A DNA stretch of 64,000 bases from Halorientalis persicus (GCF_900110215.1 NZ_FOCX01000017.1:19846-83845), one strand, 5' to 3'. Positions 50,675 to 58,970 are shown, counted from the stretch's first letter. Notes: generated from the sequence alone by a model not told the origin. Numbers and translations are program-made.

Positions 50675-51260
50675 CGTCCACCTCCAGCCGTGAGATGGCG
50701 TCCTGCAGGGCCGCCCGGTCGCCTCGGCGCATGGCCGTTTCGATCTCGTCCAGAACGCGGCGCGCACCCTCGTCGAGCGTCTCAGGCGCGCCGGGGAGAT
50801 CGTCCTCCTCGGGCACGTACTCGTAGAGGCCGCGGTTCAGCTTCTGGACGACGCCCAGCTTCTGCAGTTGGTTCAGCGCGTCGTTCACGTACTGTTTCCG
50901 GAGGTCGGTGACATCACGCACGCGCATGGGGTTCGCCCGCTCTTCCTCCCGAAACACATCCAGTACGGCTCGCTCCCGGTCGTCAGGCCGGAACACATCC
51001 TTCGCCTCTTCGAGAATGCTCAAATCAAGCTCTTCCACGTCGTCGGGTGCGATGCGGTGGATGGCGTTGTGGCAGCGCTCGCAGAGGGTCAGCAGGTTGT
51101 CCTTCTCGTTATTGCCACCGGCCGACGCTGGTTTAATGTGGTGGACCTCCAGACTCGCGACGGGCTCGCCCACGCCACAGTACCGGCACTCATCCTCGTC
51201 CCTCGTTAGGACGATCTCGCGGCGCGTCTGAGACATCCGCTCCCGCTCCGCCTCAGACAT
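50667..51260 (-). CDS. HNH endonuclease fused to a winged helix
   Basis: 197 residues. HNH core CRYCGVGEPVASLEVHHIKP...NLLTLCERC (26-64), then a winged helix (KQYVNDALNQLQKLGVVQKLNRGLYEYV). The winged helix resembles the adjacent 51253 protein, so the HNH domain may have fused to a duplicate of it. Confidence 0.85.
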   Translation of the reverse strand: MSEAERERMSQTRREIVLTRDEDECRYCGVGEPVASLEVHHIKPASAGGNNEKDNLLTLCERCHNAIHRIAPDDVEELDLSILEEAKDVFRPDDRERAVLDVFREEERANPMRVRDVTDLRKQYVNDALNQLQKLGVVQKLNRGLYEYVPEEDDLPGAPETLDEGARRVLDEIETAMRRGDRAALQDAISRLEVDDA

Positions 51261-51504
51261 CTTCAGTCACCTCCCGTGGGTCCTCGACGAGCTCGTACAG
51301 CCCCTCGTATACCTTTCGCGCGTTCCCGTGCTCGACCAGCCGGCCGAGTCGGTCGCGCACATACTGCAGACTGTAGCCCGTTTCGTCAGCCGCGAACGGG
51401 GCAGTCACACGACCGTCGCGTAGCATATCAAGCAATGCCTCATCCGCCGGCCCCAGGTCCTCCTCGTCAAGCATTAGTCCTGGATCAGTAGTTGTGGCGC
51501 TCAC
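51253..51504 (-). CDS. Winged-helix regulator
   Basis: 83 residues from GTG 51504 (ATG at 51474 possible, fitting TTATC 35 bases upstream). ADEALLDMLRDGRVTAPFAADETGYSLQYVRDRLGRLVEHGNARKV is a compact wHTH. It faces the divergent rightward genes across a region with inverted repeats, the position of a lysogeny repressor. Confidence 0.75.
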   Translation of the reverse strand: MSATTTDPGLMLDEEDLGPADEALLDMLRDGRVTAPFAADETGYSLQYVRDRLGRLVEHGNARKVYEGLYELVEDPREVTEDV

Positions 51505-51667
51505 GTGATAAGGTACGGTGGCATGGTACTTAGTCCTTAGCCCGTTACCCTTAGACCCTAAGTACTAAGTACCCGGCCGTTGTACTATGAAGTAGAGACG
51601 CCGGGTGCCACGTCAGAAAGTGGCCGCGTGTTCCAGCACGCGACCGGCGCTCTGGACCAACAGAGCA
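51505..51667. promoter_or_regulatory. Divergent switch region
   Basis: Inverted repeat GGTACTTAGT (51525-51534) / ACTAAGTACC (51564-51573), with further TTAG/CTAA words between and a TTGTACTATG box at 51580. Separates the leftward regulator from the rightward operon. Confidence 0.65.
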
Positions 51668-51970
51668 ATGACGACCTACAACCCAACCGAAGTTAACGCT
51701 GATGCACTGCCCGCCGACACGCTACTGGTCGGCGTCGACGCGAAGGACGCCGTCCACCGCTACAGTCGGCACGAGAACACGGTCTACGTCGGCGACGCCG
51801 GCGCGGACACGCTCGCGGCGTTCGACCTGGACGAGTACCCGGCCGACGATGTCGCGGGCATCGAGGGCTGGGTCGGACTGACCAAGCAGCGCCGCGGCTG
51901 GGCGGAGTGCCGGTACGTCCGCGACTGGGGCCAGCACATGGCCGAGACGCTGCAGGAGGCTGGTGTCTGA
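51668..51970 (+). CDS. Hypothetical protein
   Basis: 100 residues starting MTTYNPTEVNADALP. Beta-rich domain HRYSRHENTVYVGDAGADTL. First gene of the right early operon. Shares one base with the next start. Confidence 0.65.
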   Translation: MTTYNPTEVNADALPADTLLVGVDAKDAVHRYSRHENTVYVGDAGADTLAAFDLDEYPADDVAGIEGWVGLTKQRRGWAECRYVRDWGQHMAETLQEAGV

Positions 51971-52092
51971 TGCCCACGACCTACCGGATCCACATCGGCG
52001 GCGTCACGGTCGAGACTCAGTCGGCGACCGTCGCCCAGCTGGAAAGCGACGCGGGCAGTCGTGTGACCGCGGTCACGGAGGGGCAGCGATGA
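51970..52092 (+). CDS. 40-residue protein
   Basis: Reads MPTTYRIHIGGVTVETQSAT; a beta hairpin plus helix. Overlaps both neighbours (TGATG and ATGA). Confidence 0.55.
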   Translation: MPTTYRIHIGGVTVETQSATVAQLESDAGSRVTAVTEGQR

Positions 52093-52406
52093 GCGACCAG
52101 ACCGACCGCGCTGTCGCGGCGCTGGAGGACGTCGTCGCCATCGAGCGCGTCGCCCCGGGCATGGTGCGAGTCGTGACGTGGTCGGACAGCTACACCGTTG
52201 ACGCACGGGGCGACGGTTGCCTGTGCCCGGACAAGGAGTACAACCTCGCACCCGACGAGAACTGCAAACACCGCTGGGCTGCCGTGCTCGCGACCAGCGA
52301 CGAGCTGCCCGCGCCGTGGGACGTCGTCGACGATCTCGACCAGGGACCCGAGCCGCTGCCCGACTTCGAGGAGTTCGAGGCCGATCCGGAGGTGGAGTAT
52401 GTCTGA
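52089..52406 (+). CDS. SWIM zinc-finger protein
   Basis: 105 residues. C-x-C...CKH (GDGCLCPDKEYNLAPDENCKHRWA) matches the SWIM motif CxCx(n)CxH; often DNA or protein interacting. Confidence 0.75.
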   Translation: MSDQTDRAVAALEDVVAIERVAPGMVRVVTWSDSYTVDARGDGCLCPDKEYNLAPDENCKHRWAAVLATSDELPAPWDVVDDLDQGPEPLPDFEEFEADPEVEYV

Positions 52407-52674
52407 ACACTGCACCGTCGAGAAACGCGAGGCTGCCGAGCGCGCGGCCCGGACACTCCGCCGGCGGCCGCAGGTCCAGGCCGTCGACGTCCTGCCCCCG
52501 GCGCGGGATCCGACCGACCGCTGGACGCTGGACATCGTCCTCGCGCCGGAGGCGGGCGGCCTGCCGCCAGCCGTCGAGACCGACCTCGCGGCCGAGGGGT
52601 TCACGACGCGCCGCGTGACGCCCCAGGGCCCATACTGGGGTGCGGTGGCAGTGTTTGGGGGTGGGCGGGCGTGA
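52399..52674 (+). CDS. Hypothetical protein
   Basis: 91 residues starting MSEHCTVEKREAAERAART; ferredoxin-like alpha/beta (VQAVDVLPPARD, WTLDIVLAPEAGG). Similar small proteins occur beside SWIM genes in haloarchaeal plasmids and viruses. Confidence 0.65.
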   Translation: MSEHCTVEKREAAERAARTLRRRPQVQAVDVLPPARDPTDRWTLDIVLAPEAGGLPPAVETDLAAEGFTTRRVTPQGPYWGAVAVFGGGRA

Positions 52675-52982
52675 GTGGACGGGGTAGAGGGACGCCCGAG
52701 CCTGCGCGATCGTTCGTCGACGGCGATACCCACTTCCGCCTGGAGCGCGAGGAGCAGCCGGTCGGCGACGGTGGGCTGACGGCGGTCCGACCGACGGGCG
52801 TCGTGATCTGCGAGGAATGTGGCCAGTCCGCCACCAACATCGACGAAATCCCGCACGCGAAGGACTGCGACCAGCGGTTCGTCCACAGCCGGTTTTACGC
52901 CGCGCACATGCTCGACGGGCGCTGTGGATCGCTGCTGTCTGACGAGGTCGGGGCTGTGGCCGGCAGCAGCGCCGGCGATTGA
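52671..52982 (+). CDS. Zinc-binding hypothetical protein (GTG start)
   Basis: 103 residues. ICEECGQSATNID...HAKDCDQR resembles a single zinc-finger; C-terminus helical. Overlaps previous by four bases. Confidence 0.6.
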   Translation: MSGRGRGTPEPARSFVDGDTHFRLEREEQPVGDGGLTAVRPTGVVICEECGQSATNIDEIPHAKDCDQRFVHSRFYAAHMLDGRCGSLLSDEVGAVAGSSAGD

Positions 52983-53278
52983 GTCTCACGGAAGTAACGC
53001 ACCTTTTTACGTACCTCCCGGCCCTCAGTCACGACTGGATGTCTGCGAGACAGACCGCACCCAACCCGCCCAGTGGCGACGCTGGCGTGTTGGTTAACGA
53101 CCGCTCGGAGTGTTGGTTAAGACGCAGCGACGGTCACTTTCGCCGACCTGTTGTCCGCCGAGGGGCTTCCGACACCGCTCCCGTCCGGCGATTCGTTCGC
53201 CACCGCCAACAGTTTCACTTTCACTCCACCCGAGAAAACCGTTCAATACCCTCCCCTGTGTCGGTATGTGCTGGACGC
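52983..53278. promoter_or_regulatory. Non-coding region with direct repeats
   Basis: 296 bases. GTGTTGGTTAA occurs at 53087-53097 and 53110-53120, 23 bases apart (two helical turns), a typical operator spacing. Nothing else recognised. Confidence 0.5.
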
Positions 53279-53548
53279 ATGCCAGGAACACTCCAGATAG
53301 TTGCGGACGGCTCGGCGGTCGGCGACGCTCGGCGGGTCGAGATCGACCGCGGCGACGAGCCCATGCGCTGGCGGTGTCCGAACGGCCACGTCAGCTGGGA
53401 TCGCACGAACAACCACCTCTGGTGTCCGTCCTGTCGGCGGCAGGCAGAGGCCGGCGACGACGTCGAGCCCGAGCACTGGGAGCTCGTCGACGCCAAAACC
53501 GACCGGACGATCCCCTACAGCGCGGTCCGGTTCGCGGGGGAGCAGTAA
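53279..53548 (+). CDS. Zinc-binding protein
   Basis: 89 residues starting MPGTLQIVADGSAVG; CPNGHVSW...LWCPSCRRQ is a zinc ribbon. Converges with the winged-helix gene that follows on the other strand. Confidence 0.7.
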   Translation: MPGTLQIVADGSAVGDARRVEIDRGDEPMRWRCPNGHVSWDRTNNHLWCPSCRRQAEAGDDVEPEHWELVDAKTDRTIPYSAVRFAGEQ

Positions 53549-53552
53549 GATG

Positions 53553-53852
53553 TCAGTCCTCGGACGCGGACGGCTCCAGCGTCGAGGCGTCCAGGTCCTC
53601 GTCGAGAAAAGCACGACCATCGTCGGTGAGGCGGTAGAGGCCGCGGCCCAACCGTTCGACGAGCCCGTAGTCGGCGAGTTTCGAGAGGCGGTTACTGGCG
53701 TAGTTGGCGACTGTGACGCCGAACTCGTGTTCGAGGGCATACGGCGTCATGTTCCCCTCGTCGCGCAGCGTCTCCAGGATGTGCTCGTCGACGGGGCGCA
53801 TCCAGTCGGCGCGTTGTCGGACCACGCCCCCGTCTCGTGCTGTGGAACTCAT
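53553..53852 (-). CDS. Winged-helix repressor-like protein
   Basis: 99 residues starting MSSTARDGGV. ILETLRDEGNMTPYALEHEFGVTVANYASNRLSKLADYGLVERLGRGLYRLTDDG is a wHTH typical of haloarchaeal virus regulators. TATATG at 53872-53877 is ~23 bases upstream. Second candidate for a lysogeny regulator. Confidence 0.75.
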   Translation of the reverse strand: MSSTARDGGVVRQRADWMRPVDEHILETLRDEGNMTPYALEHEFGVTVANYASNRLSKLADYGLVERLGRGLYRLTDDGRAFLDEDLDASTLEPSASED

Positions 53853-54076
53853 AGCAATTCCGGTAACCAAGTATATGCAGTGTTCACTGAAGTAGTTACT
53901 CCCTTCGCTATCTTCTGCACTGTGCTGACTACAGTAAGCTATTTGTAACTGGCACTCACAGTGTCAGACGGAAGCCACACGCTGCTGTCGGGGCGGTGCA
54001 GTGCGGTACGAAAGCGCCCCGGGGTGCCCTAAACACCCCGCGGCTGTGGTTCTCCACCCAGATCGGATTTCGAACC
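53853..54076. promoter_or_regulatory. Divergent intergenic region
   Basis: 224 bases, lower GC. Holds the minus-strand TATA, a GGTAACC word near 53862, and a hairpin CGGGGTG-CCCTAAA-CACCCCG (54020-54040) 36 bases before the next start. Confidence 0.5.
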
Positions 54077-55162
54077 ATGTCAAGCAAGGATACGGGCCAA
54101 CTTAACTGTGGGCCCACAGACACGCAAGAATCGCCTGATACCAAACCGTGGCGCGACGAGAGTATTCTCCGAGAGCTGTACCACGGCCGCGGGCAGACGA
54201 CGCGGGAGATCGCCGACGAACTCGGCTGTACGAACGGTACCGTCAGCACCTGGCTCGACAAGCACGACATCGAAACGCGCGAGAACTGGACGGCCGGCGT
54301 CGAGGCCGCCAAGCGCGTGAATCGTGTGGAGTACGTCCAGCAACGGACGCTCCCGGCCGGGTACGAGTACTGGGCGTCGAAGGAGGGCGAGGACCGAACC
54401 AACGAAATCGTCTACGTCCACCGGCTGCTGGCGGTCGCGGAGTACGGGTTCGACGCCGTCGCCGATGCCGACGTCCACCACGAGAACGGTATCCAGTGGG
54501 ACAATCGGCCGGCGAACATTCGCCCGATCGACAAGGCCGACCACACGCGCTCGCACAACAGCAACCGGTACACTGACGAGGAACTGCTGGACGAGATCCG
54601 GGCCGTCGCCGACGCGGTCGGCGGGCGTCCGGTCTGCCGGGATCTACAGGATCACGGCGACGTGTGTCCCCAGACCATCATCCGGCGCTTCGATAGCTGG
54701 GCGAATGCCATCGAAGCGGCGGGCGTTGGTGAGCCGGATCCTGACGACTCGGCGGTCGAGTCCGATGAGACGCGACAGACGACGCTCATCGCAGACGGCG
54801 GCGTCGTTCAGACGTCGCCCGACCCCGAGCCAGTGGCCGCGGATCTGACCGCGTTCCAGAGGGATGTGCTGGTCGAGTTGGCGAAGTCCCAAGTCAGCCC
54901 CGAGCAGACCTACGGCCTCCGTCTCAAGGAGCGCGTGGGGGAGTACTACGGCCGAGAGATCTCGCACGCGCAGATCTACACCAATCTGGACAAGCTGGTC
55001 GACCGTGGCCTCGTCGAGAAGGGTGACATCGACCGGCGGACGCACTCCTACGAACTGACGGACGCGGGCTACGACGTGCTCGTGTCCCATCACGACCGTC
55101 TCGCCAGCGCGATCAACGAGGTTTCGGGACAGACGATCCCGCTCGCCGGAGGGGACGACTGA
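54077..55162 (+). CDS. HTH-HNH-HNH_repeat-PadR fusion endonuclease
   Basis: 361 residues starting MSSKDTGQLN. Domains: HTH (WRDESILRELYHGRGQTTREIADELGCTNGTVSTWLDKHDIE, ~26-68), HNH_3 (VHHENGIQWDNRPANI ~140-155), homing-endonuclease-associated repeat (LLDEIRAVADAVGGRPV... ~176-222), and a PadR-type winged helix (YGLRLKERVGEYYGREISHAQIYTNLDKL ~285-345). It looks like a homing endonuclease joined to a PadR-like regulator. The HNH region is a close paralogue of 56300. Confidence 0.85.
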   Translation: MSSKDTGQLNCGPTDTQESPDTKPWRDESILRELYHGRGQTTREIADELGCTNGTVSTWLDKHDIETRENWTAGVEAAKRVNRVEYVQQRTLPAGYEYWASKEGEDRTNEIVYVHRLLAVAEYGFDAVADADVHHENGIQWDNRPANIRPIDKADHTRSHNSNRYTDEELLDEIRAVADAVGGRPVCRDLQDHGDVCPQTIIRRFDSWANAIEAAGVGEPDPDDSAVESDETRQTTLIADGGVVQTSPDPEPVAADLTAFQRDVLVELAKSQVSPEQTYGLRLKERVGEYYGREISHAQIYTNLDKLVDRGLVEKGDIDRRTHSYELTDAGYDVLVSHHDRLASAINEVSGQTIPLAGGDD

Positions 55163-55332
55163 TGCCCCGCTACGCCCCCCGCGACGAGACCCAGGGCACC
55201 GAGCCCCGGGCGTGCCAGCACTGCGGCGAGCCGGGCCACGCCCACGACCGCGAGCGGATCTACACCGACGAGGAGGACACGCCGACCGGGTCGTATCACT
55301 ACGCCTACGTCTGTCCGGAGGGGGCAGCATGA
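55162..55332 (+). CDS. Small zinc-binding protein
   Basis: 56 residues; CQHCGEPGHAH...YVCPEG. Starts on the stop base of the endonuclease and overlaps the next start. Confidence 0.6.
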   Translation: MPRYAPRDETQGTEPRACQHCGEPGHAHDRERIYTDEEDTPTGSYHYAYVCPEGAA

Positions 55333-55559
55333 GCCCGCGCTGTCAGTGCGGCCGTCGGATTCAGTCGGGCCGGCGCTGTCGGCAGTGCCAGCTGGACGCG
55401 CGCTACGGGAGCGAGGTCACCGCCACCACCGACGGCGGCCGGCGCGTGATCGGTCCCAACGAGACCGGGCCGGGCCCGCACGTGCAGTGTGGGGAGTGTT
55501 CCGCGACGTATCACGGCTCGGCTGCGGCGCGGGGCTGCTGTGGGGGTGACGCGGCATGA
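55329..55559 (+). CDS. Zinc ribbon protein
   Basis: 76 residues starting MSPRCQCGRRI; CQCG...CRQC, then CGEC...CC. Very GC-rich. Operonic. Confidence 0.65.
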   Translation: MSPRCQCGRRIQSGRRCRQCQLDARYGSEVTATTDGGRRVIGPNETGPGPHVQCGECSATYHGSAAARGCCGGDAA

Positions 55560-55705
55560 GCGCCGAGGAACTCACCACCCAGATCAACAGCGCCGTCGAG
55601 CAGGCGATCGTCGGCGAGGCGTCGCTGGACGAGATCGACCAGGCGCTGGCCGACGCGCGCGAGCGCATCGAGGAGGTCCGGGCCTTCCGGGGTGAGACGG
55701 CATGA
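55556..55705 (+). CDS. Small helical protein
   Basis: 49 residues; two amphipathic helices (LTTQINSAVEQAIVG and LDEIDQALADARERIEEV). Overlaps neighbours by four bases each. Confidence 0.55.
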   Translation: MSAEELTTQINSAVEQAIVGEASLDEIDQALADARERIEEVRAFRGETA

Positions 55706-55914
55706 CTGCGGCCTGTCCCGACTGCGACCGCCCGCTCGCCGAGGTTGAGCCCGGCGTCGGCGCGTGTCACAACTGCAACGAGAAGTACCAGCTGTCGCAG
55801 TGTGAGTACTGCGGCGACCGCGTCACCGAGGCGGAGGCGCGAGCCGAGAACGCGCCCGGCGCGACGCTGTGGTTCTGCCGGGACTGTGCAACTACCCGAC
55901 GGAGGACAGCATGA
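55702..55914 (+). CDS. Zinc ribbon protein
   Basis: 70 residues with three CxxC pairs (CPDC, CHNC, CEYC) and CRDC, likely two zinc sites. Confidence 0.65.
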   Translation: MTAACPDCDRPLAEVEPGVGACHNCNEKYQLSQCEYCGDRVTEAEARAENAPGATLWFCRDCATTRRRTA

Positions 55915-56303
55915 CCGACGGCGCCATCGACAACGAGTTCGACGACGCCGAGAAGGACCCGCGGGACGTCCTGCGGGACGCCCGCGCCGACCTGGGGCCC
56001 GGGCCCCACCGCGATCACGACCAGATGGGGCGCGGCGACGTGGCGGTCGACCTCGTCACGCGCCAGACGGTGTACATCGCCCGGGCCGTGGCCGGGTCGC
56101 TGCCGGAGTACTACGCCGAGGAGGAGTTCGACCTCTACAACTACAAGATGCACCCGTACCTGCCCGTCAGTCTCGACGACACGGTCTACGAGTGTGTCTA
56201 CGTGGGCGGCGTGAAGGACCTGCACAACTTCTCGGGGACGTACTCGTTCCCTGAAGGGCGGTTGGCGAGAGTGCCTGTTGAGTTGGCAGGTGATGGCGAA
56301 TGA
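55911..56303 (+). CDS. Hypothetical protein with replaced 3' end
   Basis: 130 residues starting MTDGAIDNEF. Central DVAVDLVTRQTVYIARAVAGSLPEYYAEEEFDLYNYK. Ends RLARVPVELAGDGE; a second copy of this ending (LARIPVELGGETA) follows the next gene. The final ~45 bases are less GC-rich than the body. Confidence 0.7.
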   Translation: MTDGAIDNEFDDAEKDPRDVLRDARADLGPGPHRDHDQMGRGDVAVDLVTRQTVYIARAVAGSLPEYYAEEEFDLYNYKMHPYLPVSLDDTVYECVYVGGVKDLHNFSGTYSFPEGRLARVPVELAGDGE

Positions 56304-56863
56304 GCTTCGAGTGTGGGTACGAAGGATGCGGCCGGTCGTTCGACTCAAAACAGGGCCTCGGCCAACACGAGAGCGCCGCCCACGAGGGGGACGAGCCGTA
56401 CAAGGACGAAGAGAGGATGCGAGAGCTGTATCTCGAACAGAAACTGTCGTCCAAAGAGATCGCGGAGAAGTTCGACGTCTCCAGTACCACGATCATCGAC
56501 TGGCTCGACCGGCTCAACATCCAGACCCGGACGCCGAGCTACGAACGCCCCCCCAACTTCCGAACGAATAACCTCGGTTATGAGGAGATTCGTAACGAGT
56601 ACCAGGGCGAGAGAGACAGTGTACTAATTCACCGCTTGATGGCGGTTGCTGAGTGCGGATTCGATGCTGTTGCCGGGAAGGATGTCCACCATGAGAACGG
56701 CATCCAGTGGGATAACCGCCCCAGGAACCTCAGCCTCATGACCCGGTCCGAGCACGTCTCGGAACATCACCAGCAGGGTATGTACGACGATCACCTCGAA
56801 GAGGTTCACCAGCACAGGCACGACGATGGCCACTTCGCGAGCTTCGGAGGGGGTAGCGCATGA
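56300..56863 (+). CDS. Zinc finger-HTH-HNH homing endonuclease
   Basis: 187 residues. C2H2 finger (FECGYEGCGRSFDSKQGLGQH), HTH (ERMRELYLEQKLSSKEIAEKFDVSSTTIIDWLDRLNIQ, ~37-75), HNH_3 (VHHENGIQWDNRPRNL). Paralogue of 54077. It sits between two copies of the upstream gene's 3' end and is lower in GC. Confidence 0.85.
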   Translation: MSFECGYEGCGRSFDSKQGLGQHESAAHEGDEPYKDEERMRELYLEQKLSSKEIAEKFDVSSTTIIDWLDRLNIQTRTPSYERPPNFRTNNLGYEEIRNEYQGERDSVLIHRLMAVAECGFDAVAGKDVHHENGIQWDNRPRNLSLMTRSEHVSEHHQQGMYDDHLEEVHQHRHDDGHFASFGGGSA

Positions 56864-56907
56864 CGCTCGCTCGTATCCCGGTCGAACTGGGGGGTGAGAC
56901 GGCATGA
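56860..56907 (+). pseudogene. Displaced 3' end of the 55911 gene
   Basis: 15-codon ORF MTLARIPVELGGETA, almost the same as the end of the 55911 product (RLARVPVELAGDGE). Best explained as the original gene end left behind when the HNH gene inserted. Confidence 0.65.
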
Positions 56908-57815
56908 GCGACGCCGAGGAGATCGACATCAACTGGGGGCCCGACCAGCCGACCCCGACCGACGAGCCCCAGGCCAACGTCTACCCCGACGGCGACGTGC
57001 GCGTCAACGCCGCCGCGGGTCGGCAGTTCTTCGACACCGACGAGGTCGCCGTCGGCGCGGCCCCCGACGCCGGCCTGCTGGTGTTCGATCCCGACTGCGA
57101 GCGGACCGACCAGACGCTGCAGATCCATCGGACTGCCGACGAGGACGGCGGGGAGATCTCGGCGACCTCGCGGACGCGGCAACTGCTGGATCTGGACACC
57201 CTGGAGGAGACGCTGCGCGTCCCCATCGTCGAGCGTCCCGACGGCCTGCTCGTGGCCGACGTGGGCGCGGTGCTGGCCGACGGCGATGATGACGACTCGC
57301 CCGACGCGGAGCGCGCCGAGCAGATGCGGGACGCGATGGGCGACGCCGTCGACGCGGCCGGCGACGACCCCGACGACATCCTGGCCGAGTACCACACCAG
57401 CCAGCCGCTCGTCGAGGAGTTCCTGGTCGACGCGCTGGCCCGCGGCCAGCGGGAGTTCGTCGCCAGCGAGATCGCCGATGCGATGGACGAGGGTCTCGGC
57501 AGCGTCACGGTTGGGCACGCGCTCTCGGCCCTGATGGACGCCGACGACGCGCCCATGGCCGTTGCCAAGACCGACAAGACTGGCGACAACAACGCGACGG
57601 TCTGGCGGGTCGAGCCCGGCGTGGAACTGGCCGCGAAGCTGGAGGCCGACGCCGCCGTCGACCTGGAGGGCGTGCTCGGCGAGGACGTCGACAGCGTCCA
57701 GGCACTCGCCGAGGCGCTGGACATCGAGGAAGGTGAGGCCCGCCGGCGCGCGATGGACGCCGGCGTTTACACCGGCCTCCAAGATCACGTCGACCGGCCC
57801 GGGGTGGAACGATGA
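56904..57815 (+). CDS. Hypothetical protein with winged-helix-like C-terminus
   Basis: 303 residues. Acidic N-terminus and beta region (1-110); then helical domain (REFVASEIADAMDEGLGSVTVGHALSALMDADDAPMAV) like a winged helix and an RHH/HTH-like end (VQALAEALDIEEGEARRRAMDAG). Possibly DNA binding. Overlaps the next gene. Confidence 0.65.
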   Translation: MSDAEEIDINWGPDQPTPTDEPQANVYPDGDVRVNAAAGRQFFDTDEVAVGAAPDAGLLVFDPDCERTDQTLQIHRTADEDGGEISATSRTRQLLDLDTLEETLRVPIVERPDGLLVADVGAVLADGDDDDSPDAERAEQMRDAMGDAVDAAGDDPDDILAEYHTSQPLVEEFLVDALARGQREFVASEIADAMDEGLGSVTVGHALSALMDADDAPMAVAKTDKTGDNNATVWRVEPGVELAAKLEADAAVDLEGVLGEDVDSVQALAEALDIEEGEARRRAMDAGVYTGLQDHVDRPGVER

Positions 57816-58669
57816 TCGCCGGCAGTCTCGCCCGGTTCGAAGAGCCGGCCGACGACGCGCTGGAATCCCAGTTCACGAACGGCCGCTACCCCGCGCTCTA
57901 CGTCGAGCGCACGCAGGAGAGTTTCGACGATCGCCCGATTCAGTCCGGGAAGGCCGCCGACACCGTCGAGACGATTCAGCGAAAGGTCGAGATCGGCACT
58001 GTCGCCGAGAGCGACAAGAAGACCCTGCACGTTGAGCGCGTGGAAGACCGCGAAACCCTCATCACCGAGTGGGTCGCCGATCCCACTGGAACCGGCCTGA
58101 TCGCGGCCGAGTCCACCGACGGTGAAGGGCCGCTCGCGTTCCCGTTCGACCAGTTCTATAACCAGGGCGGTCCGGTCGAGCGGCTGGAAGTCGATATCCC
58201 GGGGCTGTTCCTCGCATGGCGCGACGACGATGCCCTCGGTGACGTCTGGATGAACGGGTCGGACCCCGGCGACGGCGCGAGCATCAACTACCACGCCAAG
58301 GCCAGCGCCGATCGACAGCCCACGATCGGCCTCGGGTTTGAGCGGCCTTGGAACGGGACCGTGATGCGCGGCGTCGCGTTCCAAAGCGGCTACGCCGCCA
58401 TCTACAGCACGTCCTCCGAGACCGAGTTTATCCGGTTCGTTGGGGACGAGCTGCTGCCGTTCGCGTACGTGCCCGACGACGAAGACGAGGGTGAACAGGC
58501 GACGCTCGACGACACGGCCGACGATGGGGAAGACGCCGGAGACGGCGGGGATGACTGGGTGCCCGGCGAGTGCGACCAGTGTGGTCACGACCGGAAGAAG
58601 ACGCAGTACCTGGATGGCCGTCGGATCTGCATCATCTGCGCCGACGAGGAGGGGATGCTCGATGCCTAA
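57812..58669 (+). CDS. Hypothetical protein with C-terminal zinc ribbon
   Basis: 285 residues. Beta-rich body (1-225), acidic linker, then CDQCGHDRKKTQYLDGRRICIIC zinc ribbon (254-276). No family recognised. Overlaps neighbours by four and eight bases. Confidence 0.65.
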   Translation: MIAGSLARFEEPADDALESQFTNGRYPALYVERTQESFDDRPIQSGKAADTVETIQRKVEIGTVAESDKKTLHVERVEDRETLITEWVADPTGTGLIAAESTDGEGPLAFPFDQFYNQGGPVERLEVDIPGLFLAWRDDDALGDVWMNGSDPGDGASINYHAKASADRQPTIGLGFERPWNGTVMRGVAFQSGYAAIYSTSSETEFIRFVGDELLPFAYVPDDEDEGEQATLDDTADDGEDAGDGGDDWVPGECDQCGHDRKKTQYLDGRRICIICADEEGMLDA

Positions 58670-58970
58670 GCACACTACCCACCTCGATCCCGACCGCGGG
58701 CTCTGGATCCCACCGGGACTGCGTGAGTACGGCCAGCAGGTCGTCATCCGGACGCCGCGGGCTACGCACCAGATCTTCGGGAGCGACTGTCTCGACTCGT
58801 ACCACGGCCTGGTCCACGAGACCGACTTCGGCTCGGCCGATGAGCACAACGATCCGAAGAACGCCCGGCTGGCTCCTGACAAGGTGACGATTAAGCCCGC
58901 GGGCGAGGAGGCTGTCGAACTCCAGGTCGAGAACGTCAACGCGGCCGGCGAGGTGGTTGCCGATGCCTGA
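58662..58970 (+). CDS. Hypothetical protein
   Basis: 102 residues starting MPKHTTHLDPDRGLWIPPG. Beta-rich. Unknown function. Confidence 0.6.
   Translation: MPKHTTHLDPDRGLWIPPGLREYGQQVVIRTPRATHQIFGSDCLDSYHGLVHETDFGSADEHNDPKNARLAPDKVTIKPAGEEAVELQVENVNAAGEVVADA

Noticed and set aside
56736..57788. 350-codon minus-strand ORF
   Set aside because: Antisense of the 56904 gene, which has coupled starts and stops and normal acidic composition.
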